From an uncultured Steroidobacter sp. (GTDB lineage: Bacteria > Pseudomonadota > Gammaproteobacteria > Steroidobacterales > Steroidobacteraceae), in contig NZ_CALFXI010000119.1 in the NCBI RefSeq assembly GCF_937958065.1, positions 15,224-79,223 of the forward strand: a stretch of 64,000 nt of DNA, in the 5' to 3' direction. Shown here one piece after another: positions 33,407 to 42,739 of the stretch (the stretch's first letter is position 1; every line of letters begins with the position of its first letter). A program made the position numbers and the translations under genes. The notes under the pieces are model-generated. The model had not been told where the DNA came from, did not search any database, and worked only from the letters and a program-made list of their open reading frames with translations.

Positions 33407-35008
33407 ATGAAGATGTCCCGCCGCGCCCTGCTCTCGATCTGGAGTGTTCTCGTACTTGCCATTGCCTCGGGCACCGCGCACGCGCAAAAGGCGCCCAGCA
33501 ACACGAAGCCGATCCGCATCGCCGCGATCTACTTCATGCACGAGACGGTGACGTTCCTGCCGTACGACACGCAGCTCTCCGACTTCATCTACGAAGGCTC
33601 GCCGGCACGCGGCGAAGCCCTGCTCGGCTCGGATCCCAACGGCTACATGGGCGGCTTCGTGAAAGTGGCCCGCGAGCACGCCAACGTCGAGGTGGTCGGC
33701 ATCGAGTCGCCGTTGTTTCCCAAAACCGGCACCGGCTCGGGATGGATCGACAAGTCCACCTACGATCATTTCGTCAACAAGATGATTTCGGAGCTCAAGA
33801 CCCTGGGCCCGTTCGACGGCGTGTATCTTGCCGTTCACGGCGCCATGGGCGTCCGGGATGTCGCCAAGCCCGAAGCGGAGCTCGCGCGACGCGTGCGCCA
33901 GGTGGTCGGCCCGAAGGCGTTCATCGTCGGGACCTTCGATCCGCACGGCAATGAAGACGCTGACTTCCTGCGCTACGCAAATCTCGCCTTCTGCACGAAG
34001 TACTACCCGCACTACGACACTTATCTGCAAGGCGAGCGCGCGGCCCGCACGTTGATTCGTTCGATTCGTGGCGACTACAAACCAACCACCGCGACCCGCA
34101 AGCCGCCGATCCTGACACCCTCGGTGCTGCAGTGGACCGGCCGTTCGCCGTGGATGGACCTGGTGCAGCGTGCCCTGATCTGGGAAGCGCGCGAGCCGGA
34201 CGTGTACGTGAACTTCTATTACGGCTTCGCGTTCATGGACTCGAACGAAGCGGGCATGGCGTTTCAAGTCATGACCAACGGCGATCCCGAGCTCGCCAAT
34301 CACGTCGCCGACGACATGGCGAACACGGCATGGCGCCTGCGCGAGCAGCTGTACTACGGCACCAAGGTCTACTCGATGAAAGAAGGCGTGAAGCTGGCCA
34401 AGGAGTCGATCGCCAAAAAGCAGGTGCCCGTCGTGCTCGCCGATCACAGCGACCGTTCCGGCGCCGCCACCTGGCTGCTCAAGGAAGTCATCGACCAGAA
34501 GCTCAGCAATACCTTGATCGGTACGGTGGCGGACAAGGACGCCATCGAAGCCTTGCGCAAGAAAGGGGTCCGGCCCGGCGACAAGTTCGACATGATGGTC
34601 GGCGGACGGGTGGACGAATCCGCCGGTGAGCCGGTGCGCGTGGTGGGAACGGTGAACACGGTCAGCGGCGGCATGTCCCGCTTCGGCGGTGGCGGCGGCG
34701 CGCAGCTCTGGGTGAGCGTGAAGTTCGGCGACGGCAACGAGGTCATCATCAGCCCGTATCTGCACCAGAACACCGATCCGGCCGCGTTCTCCGAGATCGG
34801 CATCAACGCGTCGGACTTCAAAGTGATCGCGATCAAATCGCGCGTCCACTTCCGCCGCGGTTATTACGACAGCGGCTGGGCGAAGAACATCCTACTGGTC
34901 GAGCCGGACCAACCGTTCGTAGGCACGGTGCGGATCGACGCGCTCGACTACAAGCATCTCAAGATCGAGAACTTCTACCCGTTCGGCAAGAACGTGAAGT
35001 ATCCGTAA
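33407..35008 (+). CDS. M81-family (MlrC-like) metallopeptidase, exported
   Basis: 533 residues. An N-terminal signal (MKMSRRALLSIWSVLVLAIASGTAHA) contains SRRALL and could use Tat or Sec. The M81 domain follows: YFMHETVTFLP, LAVHGAMG, and the metal-binding segment FDPHGNED; the C-terminal domain includes ADHSDRSGAATWLLK. MlrC of sphingomonads cleaves linearised microcystin, but most relatives have unknown substrates and lack a signal peptide. AAGG precedes the ATG by 6 bases. It is preceded by the terminator of the exopolysaccharide block, so it is probably separate. Confidence 0.87.
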   Translation: MKMSRRALLSIWSVLVLAIASGTAHAQKAPSNTKPIRIAAIYFMHETVTFLPYDTQLSDFIYEGSPARGEALLGSDPNGYMGGFVKVAREHANVEVVGIESPLFPKTGTGSGWIDKSTYDHFVNKMISELKTLGPFDGVYLAVHGAMGVRDVAKPEAELARRVRQVVGPKAFIVGTFDPHGNEDADFLRYANLAFCTKYYPHYDTYLQGERAARTLIRSIRGDYKPTTATRKPPILTPSVLQWTGRSPWMDLVQRALIWEAREPDVYVNFYYGFAFMDSNEAGMAFQVMTNGDPELANHVADDMANTAWRLREQLYYGTKVYSMKEGVKLAKESIAKKQVPVVLADHSDRSGAATWLLKEVIDQKLSNTLIGTVADKDAIEALRKKGVRPGDKFDMMVGGRVDESAGEPVRVVGTVNTVSGGMSRFGGGGGAQLWVSVKFGDGNEVIISPYLHQNTDPAAFSEIGINASDFKVIAIKSRVHFRRGYYDSGWAKNILLVEPDQPFVGTVRIDALDYKHLKIENFYPFGKNVKYP

Positions 35009-35025
35009 CGCGAGCTGCCCGCAGC

Positions 35026-35541
35026 TCAAGATGCCGGCCGGTAAAGTAGCGTGTACTTCACCGGCTCCGGCAGCTGCGGGCTCGACACTTCAACGTCCAG
35101 ATGCAACGTGCCGTGCTCGTCCTTGGAGAATGAATTCACGCGCACGCCGTCTTCCGCCCGGTAGGTCTGGCTGAGCCTGCCCTCCTGCAGCTTCGCGGAT
35201 ACCTCGAAGACCTCGCCATCGGCCCGCTTCCACTTGATCGGCTCGCCGCTGAGCGGCATGCGAATCGGCGCCTGCGTGTCATACGTGATCTGGGCCTCGC
35301 TCGCGCCGAGCTCGATCTGGATCTGCTTGTAGGCGAAGTTGGTCCGGCTCAGCCGGCCGCGCGCGATCGGCCGTTTGATGAAGTTCATCTTCTCGACGGC
35401 TCTGTCGATCGCCTGCGAAATATCGTTGTCCCGATCCGAGACGGCCTTGTAGGTCCCGGACAGGCCGGACGACTCGTCCGCCGCCGCGCCGAACGCGGCA
35501 ATGCATCCCACGAGAACAATGCAAAATGTACGTTTGAGCAT
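35026..35541 (-). CDS. Hypothetical exported protein
   Basis: 171 residues of no recognised family. Residues 1-21 form a signal peptide (MLKRTFCIVLVGCIAAFGAAA). The mature part is mixed and beta-rich with no metal, nucleotide or catalytic motif that I recognise. GGGAGG lies directly upstream of the ATG at 35541, which decides the start over longer in-frame options. It is convergent with the M81 gene; a small 6-bp hairpin (GAGCTG/CAGCTC, 35012-35027) covers both gene ends. Confidence 0.7.
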   Translation of the reverse strand: MLKRTFCIVLVGCIAAFGAAADESSGLSGTYKAVSDRDNDISQAIDRAVEKMNFIKRPIARGRLSRTNFAYKQIQIELGASEAQITYDTQAPIRMPLSGEPIKWKRADGEVFEVSAKLQEGRLSQTYRAEDGVRVNSFSKDEHGTLHLDVEVSSPQLPEPVKYTLLYRPAS

Positions 35542-35614
35542 TTTGCCTCCCATCAATGAGCTGCGCCGGGTCATCGTAACGCATGTTAGCCTGCGTCGCT
35601 GAACGGAGATTGCG

Positions 35615-36307
35615 ATGATCAAGCCCAGCGATGTCTATGCGGATCCCCAGACCGTGGCGAAATACGCGGAGGGGCCGCCGCGTCTCGTGCCCGGATTCGC
35701 CGATCTGCAGCGCATGACCACTCTGCTGCTCGCAGAGCGGGCACCACCGAATGCAGAAATCCTGGTGCTCGGCGCCGGTGGCGGCCTGGAACTGAAGGTG
35801 TTTGCGGAAGCGCACCCGGACTGGCAGCTCACTGGGGTCGACCCCTCGGCCGAGATGCTGAAGTTGGCGGAGGCTACGCTGGGCCCGCTGCTCTCGCACG
35901 TGCGTCTCCACCAAGGCTTCATCGACGTCGCACCCGAAGGCCCCTTCGATGCAGCGGCGTGTCTGCTCACGCTGCATTTCGTCCAGCACGAGGAACGGGC
36001 TCGCATCCTCCGCGAGATTCGGCGCCGTCTCAAACCAGGGGCACCGTTGGTCGTGGCGCACTTCAGCTTCCCGCAAGATGATGCCGAGCGCGCCGTGTGG
36101 CTCTCGCGGTACGTAAGCTTTGCCGTGGCTTCGGGCGTCGACCCGGAGAAAGCAGCGAACGCTCGCACTGCCATCAATGCGCAACTGCCCATCCTCTCGC
36201 CCGAGCAGGACGAAGCCCTCCTGCGAGATAACGGCTTCACTGACGTCAGCCTGTTCTACGCCGGGTTCGCGTTTCGCGGCTGGGTCGCGTATGCGGGCAG
36301 CTCGTGA
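35615..36307 (+). CDS. Class I SAM-dependent methyltransferase
   Basis: 230 residues. Rossmann motifs are ILVLGAGGGLELKVFAEAHPDWQLTGVDPSAEML (motif I and the acidic ribose-binding Asp), the FDAAACLLTLHFV segment and LKPGAPLVVAHFS. This is a Methyltransf_25-type small-molecule methyltransferase with no visible substrate clue. It is divergent from the preceding hypothetical gene and stands alone. Confidence 0.87.
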   Translation: MIKPSDVYADPQTVAKYAEGPPRLVPGFADLQRMTTLLLAERAPPNAEILVLGAGGGLELKVFAEAHPDWQLTGVDPSAEMLKLAEATLGPLLSHVRLHQGFIDVAPEGPFDAAACLLTLHFVQHEERARILREIRRRLKPGAPLVVAHFSFPQDDAERAVWLSRYVSFAVASGVDPEKAANARTAINAQLPILSPEQDEALLRDNGFTDVSLFYAGFAFRGWVAYAGSS

Positions 36308-36391
36308 AAGGTCAGTGACTGTCCGATTGCGCGCATGAGTCGGATCTAGGATAAAGGGCGCTTCGTCCTCTTAGCGCAGATCGAACTTCAG

Positions 36392-37000
36392 ATGCCGGCG
36401 ACCGAATCCCAGTTAGACACCTCGTCTACTCGCCAGCTGACCATCCGCGTAAAGATCATCCCGGGAGAGTCCTCGCAGGTTCCGGAAGAACCGCCGCAGT
36501 CTCCGGCTCGCCCGCGCTTCAGCAAGAGTGCGCTGCTGCTGATCGTTGGCGCCGTTGCGGTCGGGTTGAGTTGGATGGGTTTCAAAGCGTTTAGATCCGA
36601 TCCGACGCCGCCCGCCGCTGCCTCGGTGAGCGAGGCGCCTCCGGCGAAGCCGCCGGTTGCAACAACAACGACGCCGCCATCGGAGCCGGAAGTGCGGCCG
36701 GAGCCGGATGCACCGCCCTCAGCGATCAACGAAGTTCTTCCCGACGTTCCGCAAAGTGCTCTGAACACCATCCGCGGCACCGTCAGAGTGTCCGTTCGCG
36801 TGACCATCGACAAACGAGGCACGGTGACCGCAGCCGCCGCGCACGATCGCGGCCCGAGCCGCTACTTCGAGCGCCTCTCCGTCGCAGCAGCAAAGGACTG
36901 GACCTTCACGCCGGCGAACCTGGCGGATGAGCGAACGATGCTGGTGAAGTTCAACTACACGCGTGACGGCGCCACGGCTCAAGCGAGCGCGCTGCCGTAG
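36392..37000 (+). CDS. TonB-like protein with C-terminal TonB domain
   Basis: 202 residues. A cytoplasmic N-terminus of about 45 residues leads to one membrane helix (SALLLIVGAVAVGLSWMGF), then a proline- and threonine-rich spacer (PPAAASVSEAPPAKPPVATTTTPP) and a C-terminal domain resembling TonB (TVRVSVRVTIDKRGTVTAAAAHDRGPSRYFERLSVAAAKDWTF in pieces). TonB normally carries energy to outer-membrane receptors. No ExbB/ExbD gene is next to it, so it may share them or have another envelope role. Confidence 0.75.
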   Translation: MPATESQLDTSSTRQLTIRVKIIPGESSQVPEEPPQSPARPRFSKSALLLIVGAVAVGLSWMGFKAFRSDPTPPAAASVSEAPPAKPPVATTTTPPSEPEVRPEPDAPPSAINEVLPDVPQSALNTIRGTVRVSVRVTIDKRGTVTAAAAHDRGPSRYFERLSVAAAKDWTFTPANLADERTMLVKFNYTRDGATAQASALP

Positions 37001-37012
37001 CTCGCAAGATTC

Positions 37013-37369
37013 TCAGAACGCCGAGCGCACGATCCACTCGCCCAGGGTACCGACCAGCGACATCACGAGCGCGCCAAGGAGCGCCCAACCGAAGCTGTCG
37101 ATCTTCAAATGATCCGTCAGCTTGTCCGTGATGACGAGCAGAATGGCATTGATGATCCAGCGCGTGATGAACGCGAGCAACCAGGCGATGCCGAGCGTCG
37201 CGACGGTGAAGATCGCGAACATCAGCCAACCCAACAGAAAATTGAGCACGCCGAAGATTGCCGCGACGAGGAAAGCGCTCTTCGGCCCCTTGATGTGAAA
37301 GCCCGGCAGGATGACGCTGGTCAGCCAGACCGCCAGCGACAGGATCAACCAGGAGAGGATCAGGCTCAT
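37013..37369 (-). CDS. Phage-holin-4-superfamily (YvlD-like) small membrane protein
   Basis: 118 residues with four predicted membrane helices and the family's LPGFHIKG segment between helices 1 and 2. The resemblance to holins is by superfamily name only; bacterial chromosomal members are stand-alone membrane proteins of unknown function. It is convergent with the TonB-like gene, 12 bases apart. No phage gene is nearby, so a lysis role is unlikely. Confidence 0.85.
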   Translation of the reverse strand: MSLILSWLILSLAVWLTSVILPGFHIKGPKSAFLVAAIFGVLNFLLGWLMFAIFTVATLGIAWLLAFITRWIINAILLVITDKLTDHLKIDSFGWALLGALVMSLVGTLGEWIVRSAF

Positions 37370-37537
37370 GTGTCGTGCTCCCTTCGGTGGGATTGTGCCA
37401 TTGCGCTGAGGTGCCTGATATCAAAATACCGCTGGTGATTTGACATTCGACGTATCCGCGAACTGATCGAGTGCGGACACTGCTACATCAAGTTTCCCTC
37501 GCCGTGATCGACTGCTATCGCTCCATGCGCGGCAAGC

Positions 37538-39067
37538 CTATCGTCGAGCAACGCCTCGCATCTTCACTGTGCCGAACTCGGTGGGCTCGGAGACGACGAG
37601 CTCCAGATCCTGATCCAGAAACACGATGTCCAGCACGAATCGATTGATCAGACTCAATCGGTTGAATTCGATTCGCAGACGTCCGTCCTCGAACCACTCG
37701 GCCCGCCCTGCCGTTACGGCTCCGCCATTCACTGTCATCAGGCGGTACTGTCCGTTCATGCCAAGCGGTTGCACGATCTTCTCGCCGCTTTCCAGCTCGA
37801 GATTGAGAGAGCTCGCGCCCGGATCGGCAAACTCCACCGCCAACGACCGCACTCCCAACGGATTTTTTTCCAGGTTGTAAACCCGACCTGAAATCTCCCT
37901 GGGGATCGTCGGATTGACAGGGGCTCGACGCGCGGGAGGCGCGGCGATTCGACGTAAAGTGTCGGCAAGCTTCGTTTGGCCGGCCGGATCTGCCGTGAGC
38001 GGCTCATCCGAACGCACGGCTTTCAGGATGAACTGGCCGATGTCGTACGGTTCGAAGCCGCCCCCCGTGAAGACGACGACGATGTCCTTATCGGGCGTGA
38101 TGCTGATTCGTTGTCCGCCACCGCCAGTGGCTTCGAACAGGCCTGGTATTCGATGAGGCATCCACCATCCGAGCCCGTAATCGTTGCTGTCGCTGGCTCT
38201 GAAATGATGCTCCACGGAGCTGTCGATCCAGGCCTTCGAGACGACCTGCTGATCCTGCCAGCGACCGCCACGCAGCATCATGAGGCCGATTTTGGCCATG
38301 TCCCGTGGACGCAGCTGCAGATCGCCCCAACCGTGCGTGATGCCCTTCGCGTCCGCTGGCCAATACACATCTGTGATGCCGAGCGGCTCGAATAGGTGCC
38401 GGCGGCCGAATTCGAGAGCCGACGTTTGCGTGCCCGACGAGATCGCTGCCGACAGCAGATGAAAATTGGGGCTGCAGTATCCGAAGCGTGTTCCAGGCTC
38501 GGCAATCATCGGCAGGCGTAGAGCATGAGCAACCCAGTCTTGCGCGCTCCGCATCTCGCGAAGCTCGGTTTCTCCACCCTGGAACCCGCAGTCGAAGCCC
38601 GACCGCATACTCAACAGGTCGCTGAGACGAATTCTTGTGACCGCTTCAGCGGTAGTCGCCGCGCCCTGCGGCCGGAGCGCCGTGACGAGCGGTTGGTCGG
38701 GGCCATGTAGATGCCCCTGCGTCGTAGCAACTCCGATCAGCAGGGAAACGATGCTTTTGGTCACGGAGGCAACGTCGTGCCTGGTCTCCGGTACGAAAGG
38801 ATAGAAATATGCATCGAGAACGATGACTCCGTGTCTTACTACCGTGACGCTATGGACATTGAGGTTGTTCGCCAAAGCGAACTGCAACCCGTCGGCAAGA
38901 TCTCCCGAGCTCATGCCCTGTGCTTCGGGTGACGACACGGACCAAGCCGTGGTGGGCCACACGATGGGTGCCTCGCGGCTGCGGTCCTCAGCAACACAGG
39001 TCGCACCGGACACGAGCAGCGCCAGCATTCCCAAAACCCGCAGGTCCAACGACTTCATTGCTTGCAT
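37538..39067 (-). CDS. Beta-lactamase-family (class C-like) serine hydrolase, exported
   Basis: About 509 residues. After a signal peptide (MKSLDLRVLGMLALLVSGATCVA region) the penicillin-binding-type domain has SVTK at about residues 101-104 as the Ser-x-x-Lys motif, YCSPN as the Tyr-x-Ser/Asn motif and GGGGQRI where KTG/HxG lies. A C-terminal beta-rich extension of about 130 residues follows. Relatives are esterases, peptidases or amidases rather than true beta-lactamases. The start is uncertain because a 12-bp tandem repeat supplies several ATGs each preceded by a GGAG-like sequence; 39067 has GGAGG 5 bases upstream. Confidence 0.85.
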   Translation of the reverse strand: MQAMKSLDLRVLGMLALLVSGATCVAEDRSREAPIVWPTTAWSVSSPEAQGMSSGDLADGLQFALANNLNVHSVTVVRHGVIVLDAYFYPFVPETRHDVASVTKSIVSLLIGVATTQGHLHGPDQPLVTALRPQGAATTAEAVTRIRLSDLLSMRSGFDCGFQGGETELREMRSAQDWVAHALRLPMIAEPGTRFGYCSPNFHLLSAAISSGTQTSALEFGRRHLFEPLGITDVYWPADAKGITHGWGDLQLRPRDMAKIGLMMLRGGRWQDQQVVSKAWIDSSVEHHFRASDSNDYGLGWWMPHRIPGLFEATGGGGQRISITPDKDIVVVFTGGGFEPYDIGQFILKAVRSDEPLTADPAGQTKLADTLRRIAAPPARRAPVNPTIPREISGRVYNLEKNPLGVRSLAVEFADPGASSLNLELESGEKIVQPLGMNGQYRLMTVNGGAVTAGRAEWFEDGRLRIEFNRLSLINRFVLDIVFLDQDLELVVSEPTEFGTVKMRGVARR

Positions 39068-39100
39068 CCGTGCCTCCATCCGTGTCTCCATCCGTGCTTC
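39065..39100 (-). repeat. Three 12-bp tandem repeats at the serine-hydrolase start
   Basis: Plus-strand units CATCCGTGCCTC, CATCCGTGTCTC and CATCCGTGCTTC lie in direct succession. Read on the minus strand each gives a GGAG/GGAAG-like sequence then an in-frame ATG, so copy number would set how many starts are available. Confidence 0.75.
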
Positions 39101-39131
39101 CGTCGAACGCATCCTCATCCCAAATCGCTGC

Positions 39132-40301
39132 CTAGCCTGCGCGCAACGCCATTGTCACCGGCATGCGAGCCGCCTTCAACGCGGGCAGCAAGCCGCCAAC
39201 GAGACCCATGCCGAGTGCCCATGCGACACCGAGCCCGGCGATCGGCGCCGTGACCGCGAGTTGAAAGCTGAAGCCAAATGGACTGGCGGTGAAGCCGTTG
39301 AAGAACAACCAGGCGAGCCCCACTCCGATCAAGGCACCCGGCAATGCCAGAAGAAGGGATTCGGCCAGGATGGAGGTGACGATCGGTCCTGGCGTGAATC
39401 CCAGGGCGCACAAGGTCGCCAGTTCACGGCGGCGGCTATCGACGATTGCATATAACGAATTTGCAGCGCCAATGGTCGCCGCCACGGCCATGATGGCGCC
39501 GATGAAATAAGCAGCGAAATTGAGGATCCCGTTGAACCATTTCATGTTCTGTTCAGCCACTTCCGCTTCGCGCCTGGCTTCGACCCGAAGCGTCGGATTT
39601 GCCTTGAGAGCGTCGGTGAGCTGGCTGAATGCTTCGGGGGACTGCAGTAACACGATGACCTGGTTGTAAGCGGTCATCCGAAATGCCGATAGGACGGTGT
39701 CCGCATCCGCGATGACGACACACACTCCCTCGCCGCTACCAAGATTGAAGTTCCCTACCACCAGCCACTCGGTGCCACGCATGACTCGCTTGTCGCCGAC
39801 CGCGAAGTCCGAGAACTGACGAGTGCATTTGTTGCTGGCAATCAGCTCGTGAAGACCCGACTGAAACATGCGGCCGGCGGTCAGATGCAACTCCGGTTGC
39901 ACGTCGGCGTATCCCGCAGTCACGCCGGTGAGTGCAAAGCCCATCGGACCGCCAGTCTCTTTCTTGCGCGCCTGCGTGAACAATAGTGCCTGTGCCGCAG
40001 CCATCGGCTTGCCCGCTGCATTTCGACGTATGCCCGGCAGATCGTAGATCAACGGCAGGAGGTCCTTTCCTATGCTGCTCTGGAGTGCATTTGCGGCGCC
40101 GATACTCGTGAGGACGATCCGATCGGGCCGCACATTTCCCATCGCCTCCCGCCTGGCCCCGACACCCATCGCCAGCATCGACACCAGCACTCCAACGGCA
40201 CATGCAACGCCAATCACAATGGTGAGCACCAATCCCAGGCGTTGCGGGAGGGCGGTCAAATTCATACGCAGCAGGGCCGAAAACTGTCTGGTGAACTTCA
40301 T
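39132..40301 (-). CDS. FtsX/MacB-type ABC transporter permease
   Basis: 389 residues. One N-terminal membrane helix (LGLVLTIVIGVACAVGVLV), a large periplasmic domain and three C-terminal helices (FAAYFIGAIMAVAATIGAANSLYAIV, TSILAESLLLALPGALIGVGLAWLFF, IAGLGVAWALGMGLVGGLLPALKAARM), as in the FtsX-like permease family. The ELATLCALGFTPGPI segment before the last helices is the typical coupling region. It lies 5 bases downstream of a second permease gene of the same type; the two probably form a heterodimer. No ATPase gene is adjacent. Confidence 0.88.
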   Translation of the reverse strand: MKFTRQFSALLRMNLTALPQRLGLVLTIVIGVACAVGVLVSMLAMGVGARREAMGNVRPDRIVLTSIGAANALQSSIGKDLLPLIYDLPGIRRNAAGKPMAAAQALLFTQARKKETGGPMGFALTGVTAGYADVQPELHLTAGRMFQSGLHELIASNKCTRQFSDFAVGDKRVMRGTEWLVVGNFNLGSGEGVCVVIADADTVLSAFRMTAYNQVIVLLQSPEAFSQLTDALKANPTLRVEARREAEVAEQNMKWFNGILNFAAYFIGAIMAVAATIGAANSLYAIVDSRRRELATLCALGFTPGPIVTSILAESLLLALPGALIGVGLAWLFFNGFTASPFGFSFQLAVTAPIAGLGVAWALGMGLVGGLLPALKAARMPVTMALRAG

Positions 40302-40306
40302 GAGCG

Positions 40307-41452
40307 TTATCGGCCGGCCAATGCATCGACGATTTTCAATCTGGATGCCCGGAACGCAGAGACGGAAGCACTCAGCAATGCGACTACGACCGCTCCCAGC
40401 ACACCGACCGCAACTACGACCATCGGCATCGACAGCCCAGGCACGAACTTCGCGGCATAAGGGAACACGACCATTGCGAGCCCGAGACCCAGGATCGCTC
40501 CGGCAACGCAGACCGTTACTGCTTCGCCTATCAGCAACAGCAGAACCGCCCGATTCGGGAAGCCCAACGTTTTGAGGACGGCCAGTTCGGGCGTTCGCTC
40601 GCGAGTCGTTTGCATCATGATCGTGGCCAGCGAGAACAGCAGCGCCACGAGCCCAGCGCTGACGATGGAGCGGATCGCAAAGTCGAGATCGCCGATCGCC
40701 TGCATCTGCTGTTGCGCCAGCTCCTTGAACGAAGCTGTTCTGGTCTCGTGCGGCGAGTTCATGAAGGCGTTGTCGATCGCCTCCGAGACTACCGCCGCCT
40801 GCTTCGGATCGGCGGCGACGGCGTAGAAGTTGCGCACCGTTCCCTTGTTGAGCGCTCGCGCTTCATCCAGGTACTCATAGTTCCCGACGATGTAACCGCC
40901 CTGGCCGAGCTCGCGAGCACTGAACGTCCCCACAACGTCGAAGACCCAGGCGCCGGATCCATCGCTCTTAAGAGTACTCGACGCGAGAGGGATGCGGTCG
41001 CCGACGCGCCACCCGTATTTCGCGGCAATATCGGCATTGATCAGCACGCCGGTGCGCGTTGCGCGAAGAGCTTCGAGCTCCTTCGGGCCGATGTAGAAGA
41101 CCTCCGGGATGAGCGTCAACCACACGTCACTGCTCTCGACCGCCAGCACGTAGACCGGCTGTGTGGGCTTCTGATAGGTGCCGAGCAATCCGTCGGCGAA
41201 CGCAACGGTCTTCACGCCGGGGACCGACTTGAGGCGCTCGATATCGGCCCGGCGCAAAGGTGCCCCGCCGAAAGCGGCGGGGGCCACGAAAAGCACATCG
41301 CCCCGCGCTCTGGCCACGGCCTCGGACACACCCGTTTTCATTCCCTGCAGGACCCCGAACAGGGCGAAGGCCACGACCACTTGCAGGATGGTGAGGAGGG
41401 TTCGACCGGGTTTGCGCCAGATCCCGGACCAGATGAGCGGCAGGAATTTCAT
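40307..41452 (-). CDS. FtsX/MacB-type ABC transporter permease (second subunit)
   Basis: 381 residues. It has the same plan as its downstream partner: N-terminal helix (TLLTILQVVVAFALFGVL), periplasmic domain with the family's GRTLLT... and later ELAVLKTLGFPNRAVLLLLIGE coupling region, then three C-terminal helices. The start at 41452 (MKFLPLIWSGIWRKPGRT) is typical; an in-frame ATG at 41542 lacks a reason to be used. Transported substrate is unknown. The 214 bases upstream to the araC gene hold nothing I recognise, including no remnant of an ATPase. Confidence 0.88.
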   Translation of the reverse strand: MKFLPLIWSGIWRKPGRTLLTILQVVVAFALFGVLQGMKTGVSEAVARARGDVLFVAPAAFGGAPLRRADIERLKSVPGVKTVAFADGLLGTYQKPTQPVYVLAVESSDVWLTLIPEVFYIGPKELEALRATRTGVLINADIAAKYGWRVGDRIPLASSTLKSDGSGAWVFDVVGTFSARELGQGGYIVGNYEYLDEARALNKGTVRNFYAVAADPKQAAVVSEAIDNAFMNSPHETRTASFKELAQQQMQAIGDLDFAIRSIVSAGLVALLFSLATIMMQTTRERTPELAVLKTLGFPNRAVLLLLIGEAVTVCVAGAILGLGLAMVVFPYAAKFVPGLSMPMVVVAVGVLGAVVVALLSASVSAFRASRLKIVDALAGR

Positions 41453-41666
41453 GCAGGAGCTGCCAGCCGGCCGTCCCTGAGTCGTTTTTCGTCTGCGGTG
41501 CAGCTGAACAGTTGCATACCCGTCGAGCTTTGATTTTCGCAAGCCGGTGCCACAGGCCCCGGCTCAGCGGGGCGTCTCGGGTCGATAGTCTGCCCGACGA
41601 CGCCGCTCAGAGCGAGCGTGCCGACGTGATAAGCAACCCCGGACATTCGTTACAGGCGCCGCTCGA

Positions 41667-42578
41667 TCAAGCGAGACCGCGAATGCCCTCGACGTCCCGT
41701 ATCGGAGGCGCACCAAACATTCGCGCATACTCACGACTGAACTGCGACACGCTCTGGTAGCCGACGCGATACGCAGTGCTGGCCGCATCGGCGTTCTCGG
41801 CAAGCAGAATATGCCGCGCCTCCGTGAGCCGCAGACGCTTCTGATACTGCAGCGGGCTCATGGCGGTGACCGCTTTGAAATGCTGATGAAACGACGAGGG
41901 GCTCATGTTGACCATCGCCGCCAGCTCTTCAATGCGGATCGGCGAGGCGAGCTGGGTTTTGATCTGGCGAATGACCTGCCCGATCTTGCGGGTGTTGCTG
42001 CCGGAGATCGCCATCTGGGCAATCAAGGGACCATACTCGCTGCTCAGCAGGCGATAGTGAAACTCCCGCAGCATCATCGGCGCCAGCACCGGGATATCTC
42101 TTGGCGTTTCGAGCAGCCGCGCGAGCCTCAGGACGGCCTCCAGAGTCGGCCCATCCGGCGTGCCGACGAACAAGCCACGCGTCGTATCGCTGCGGGTCCA
42201 ACCTGTATCGCCGGAGTGTGCGATGAGCTCGCCGATCTGACGCGGATCGATTTCGATCTGGAGGCAGAGATACGGTCGCTCCGCGCTCGCCTCTACGACC
42301 TGCCCAAGTAGTGGCAGGTCCACCGAAACGGCCAGGAACTGCGGCGGCTCGTAGCGATAGATCTCCTCTTCGAGCAGCACCTGCTTGGCGCCTTGCAGGA
42401 TCACGCAGACCGACGGTTGATAGACCGCCGGCAGCGTCATGTTGGGCGCCGACAGCCGGATGCAGAACAAGCCGTTGACCGCCGTGGCGTGAACGCCCTC
42501 TCCGCTGGAGTATTTCTCGGTGAGCGACGCGAGCTCGCGCCGGCGGTCCAGCTCTATCGTGTTGATTTCAGTATTCAT
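41667..42578 (-). CDS. AraC-family transcriptional regulator
   Basis: 303 residues. An AraC_N-type cupin domain (VCVILQGAKQVLLEEEIYRY, FLAVSVDLPLLGQVVEA) precedes two helix-turn-helix motifs (IRIEELAAMVNMSPSSFHQHFKAVTAMSPLQYQKRLRL and STAYRVGYQSVSQFSREYARMFG in pieces). It is divergent from an SDR oxidoreductase, a very common pairing in which the regulator controls the neighbouring dehydrogenase. The ATG at 42578 is preferred to the GTG 6 bases earlier. Confidence 0.92.
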   Translation of the reverse strand: MNTEINTIELDRRRELASLTEKYSSGEGVHATAVNGLFCIRLSAPNMTLPAVYQPSVCVILQGAKQVLLEEEIYRYEPPQFLAVSVDLPLLGQVVEASAERPYLCLQIEIDPRQIGELIAHSGDTGWTRSDTTRGLFVGTPDGPTLEAVLRLARLLETPRDIPVLAPMMLREFHYRLLSSEYGPLIAQMAISGSNTRKIGQVIRQIKTQLASPIRIEELAAMVNMSPSSFHQHFKAVTAMSPLQYQKRLRLTEARHILLAENADAASTAYRVGYQSVSQFSREYARMFGAPPIRDVEGIRGLA

Positions 42579-42739
42579 TTGCACGCGACCATACGCCCAA
42601 CCGGGCGTGACCTCAATGGCTCGCTACTGGCTTTTGTAGGAATGGGCAATCACTGAATAGGTCTCGGCATCGCTCGCGGCGAGCCGCGGTAACAGACTTT
42701 CTCCCCAGACGAGCCCCCACTCAACAAGGAGAAAGCATC

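Noticed and set aside
37013..37369. Possible prophage remnant because of a holin-family label
   Set aside because: Only the superfamily name is phage-like; no lysin, integrase, tail or capsid gene is nearby and such proteins are common on chromosomes.
37538..39067. Antibiotic-resistance beta-lactamase
   Set aside because: Ser-x-x-Lys and Tyr motifs exist, but the third motif is not KTG and the C-terminal extension is typical of esterase/peptidase relatives.
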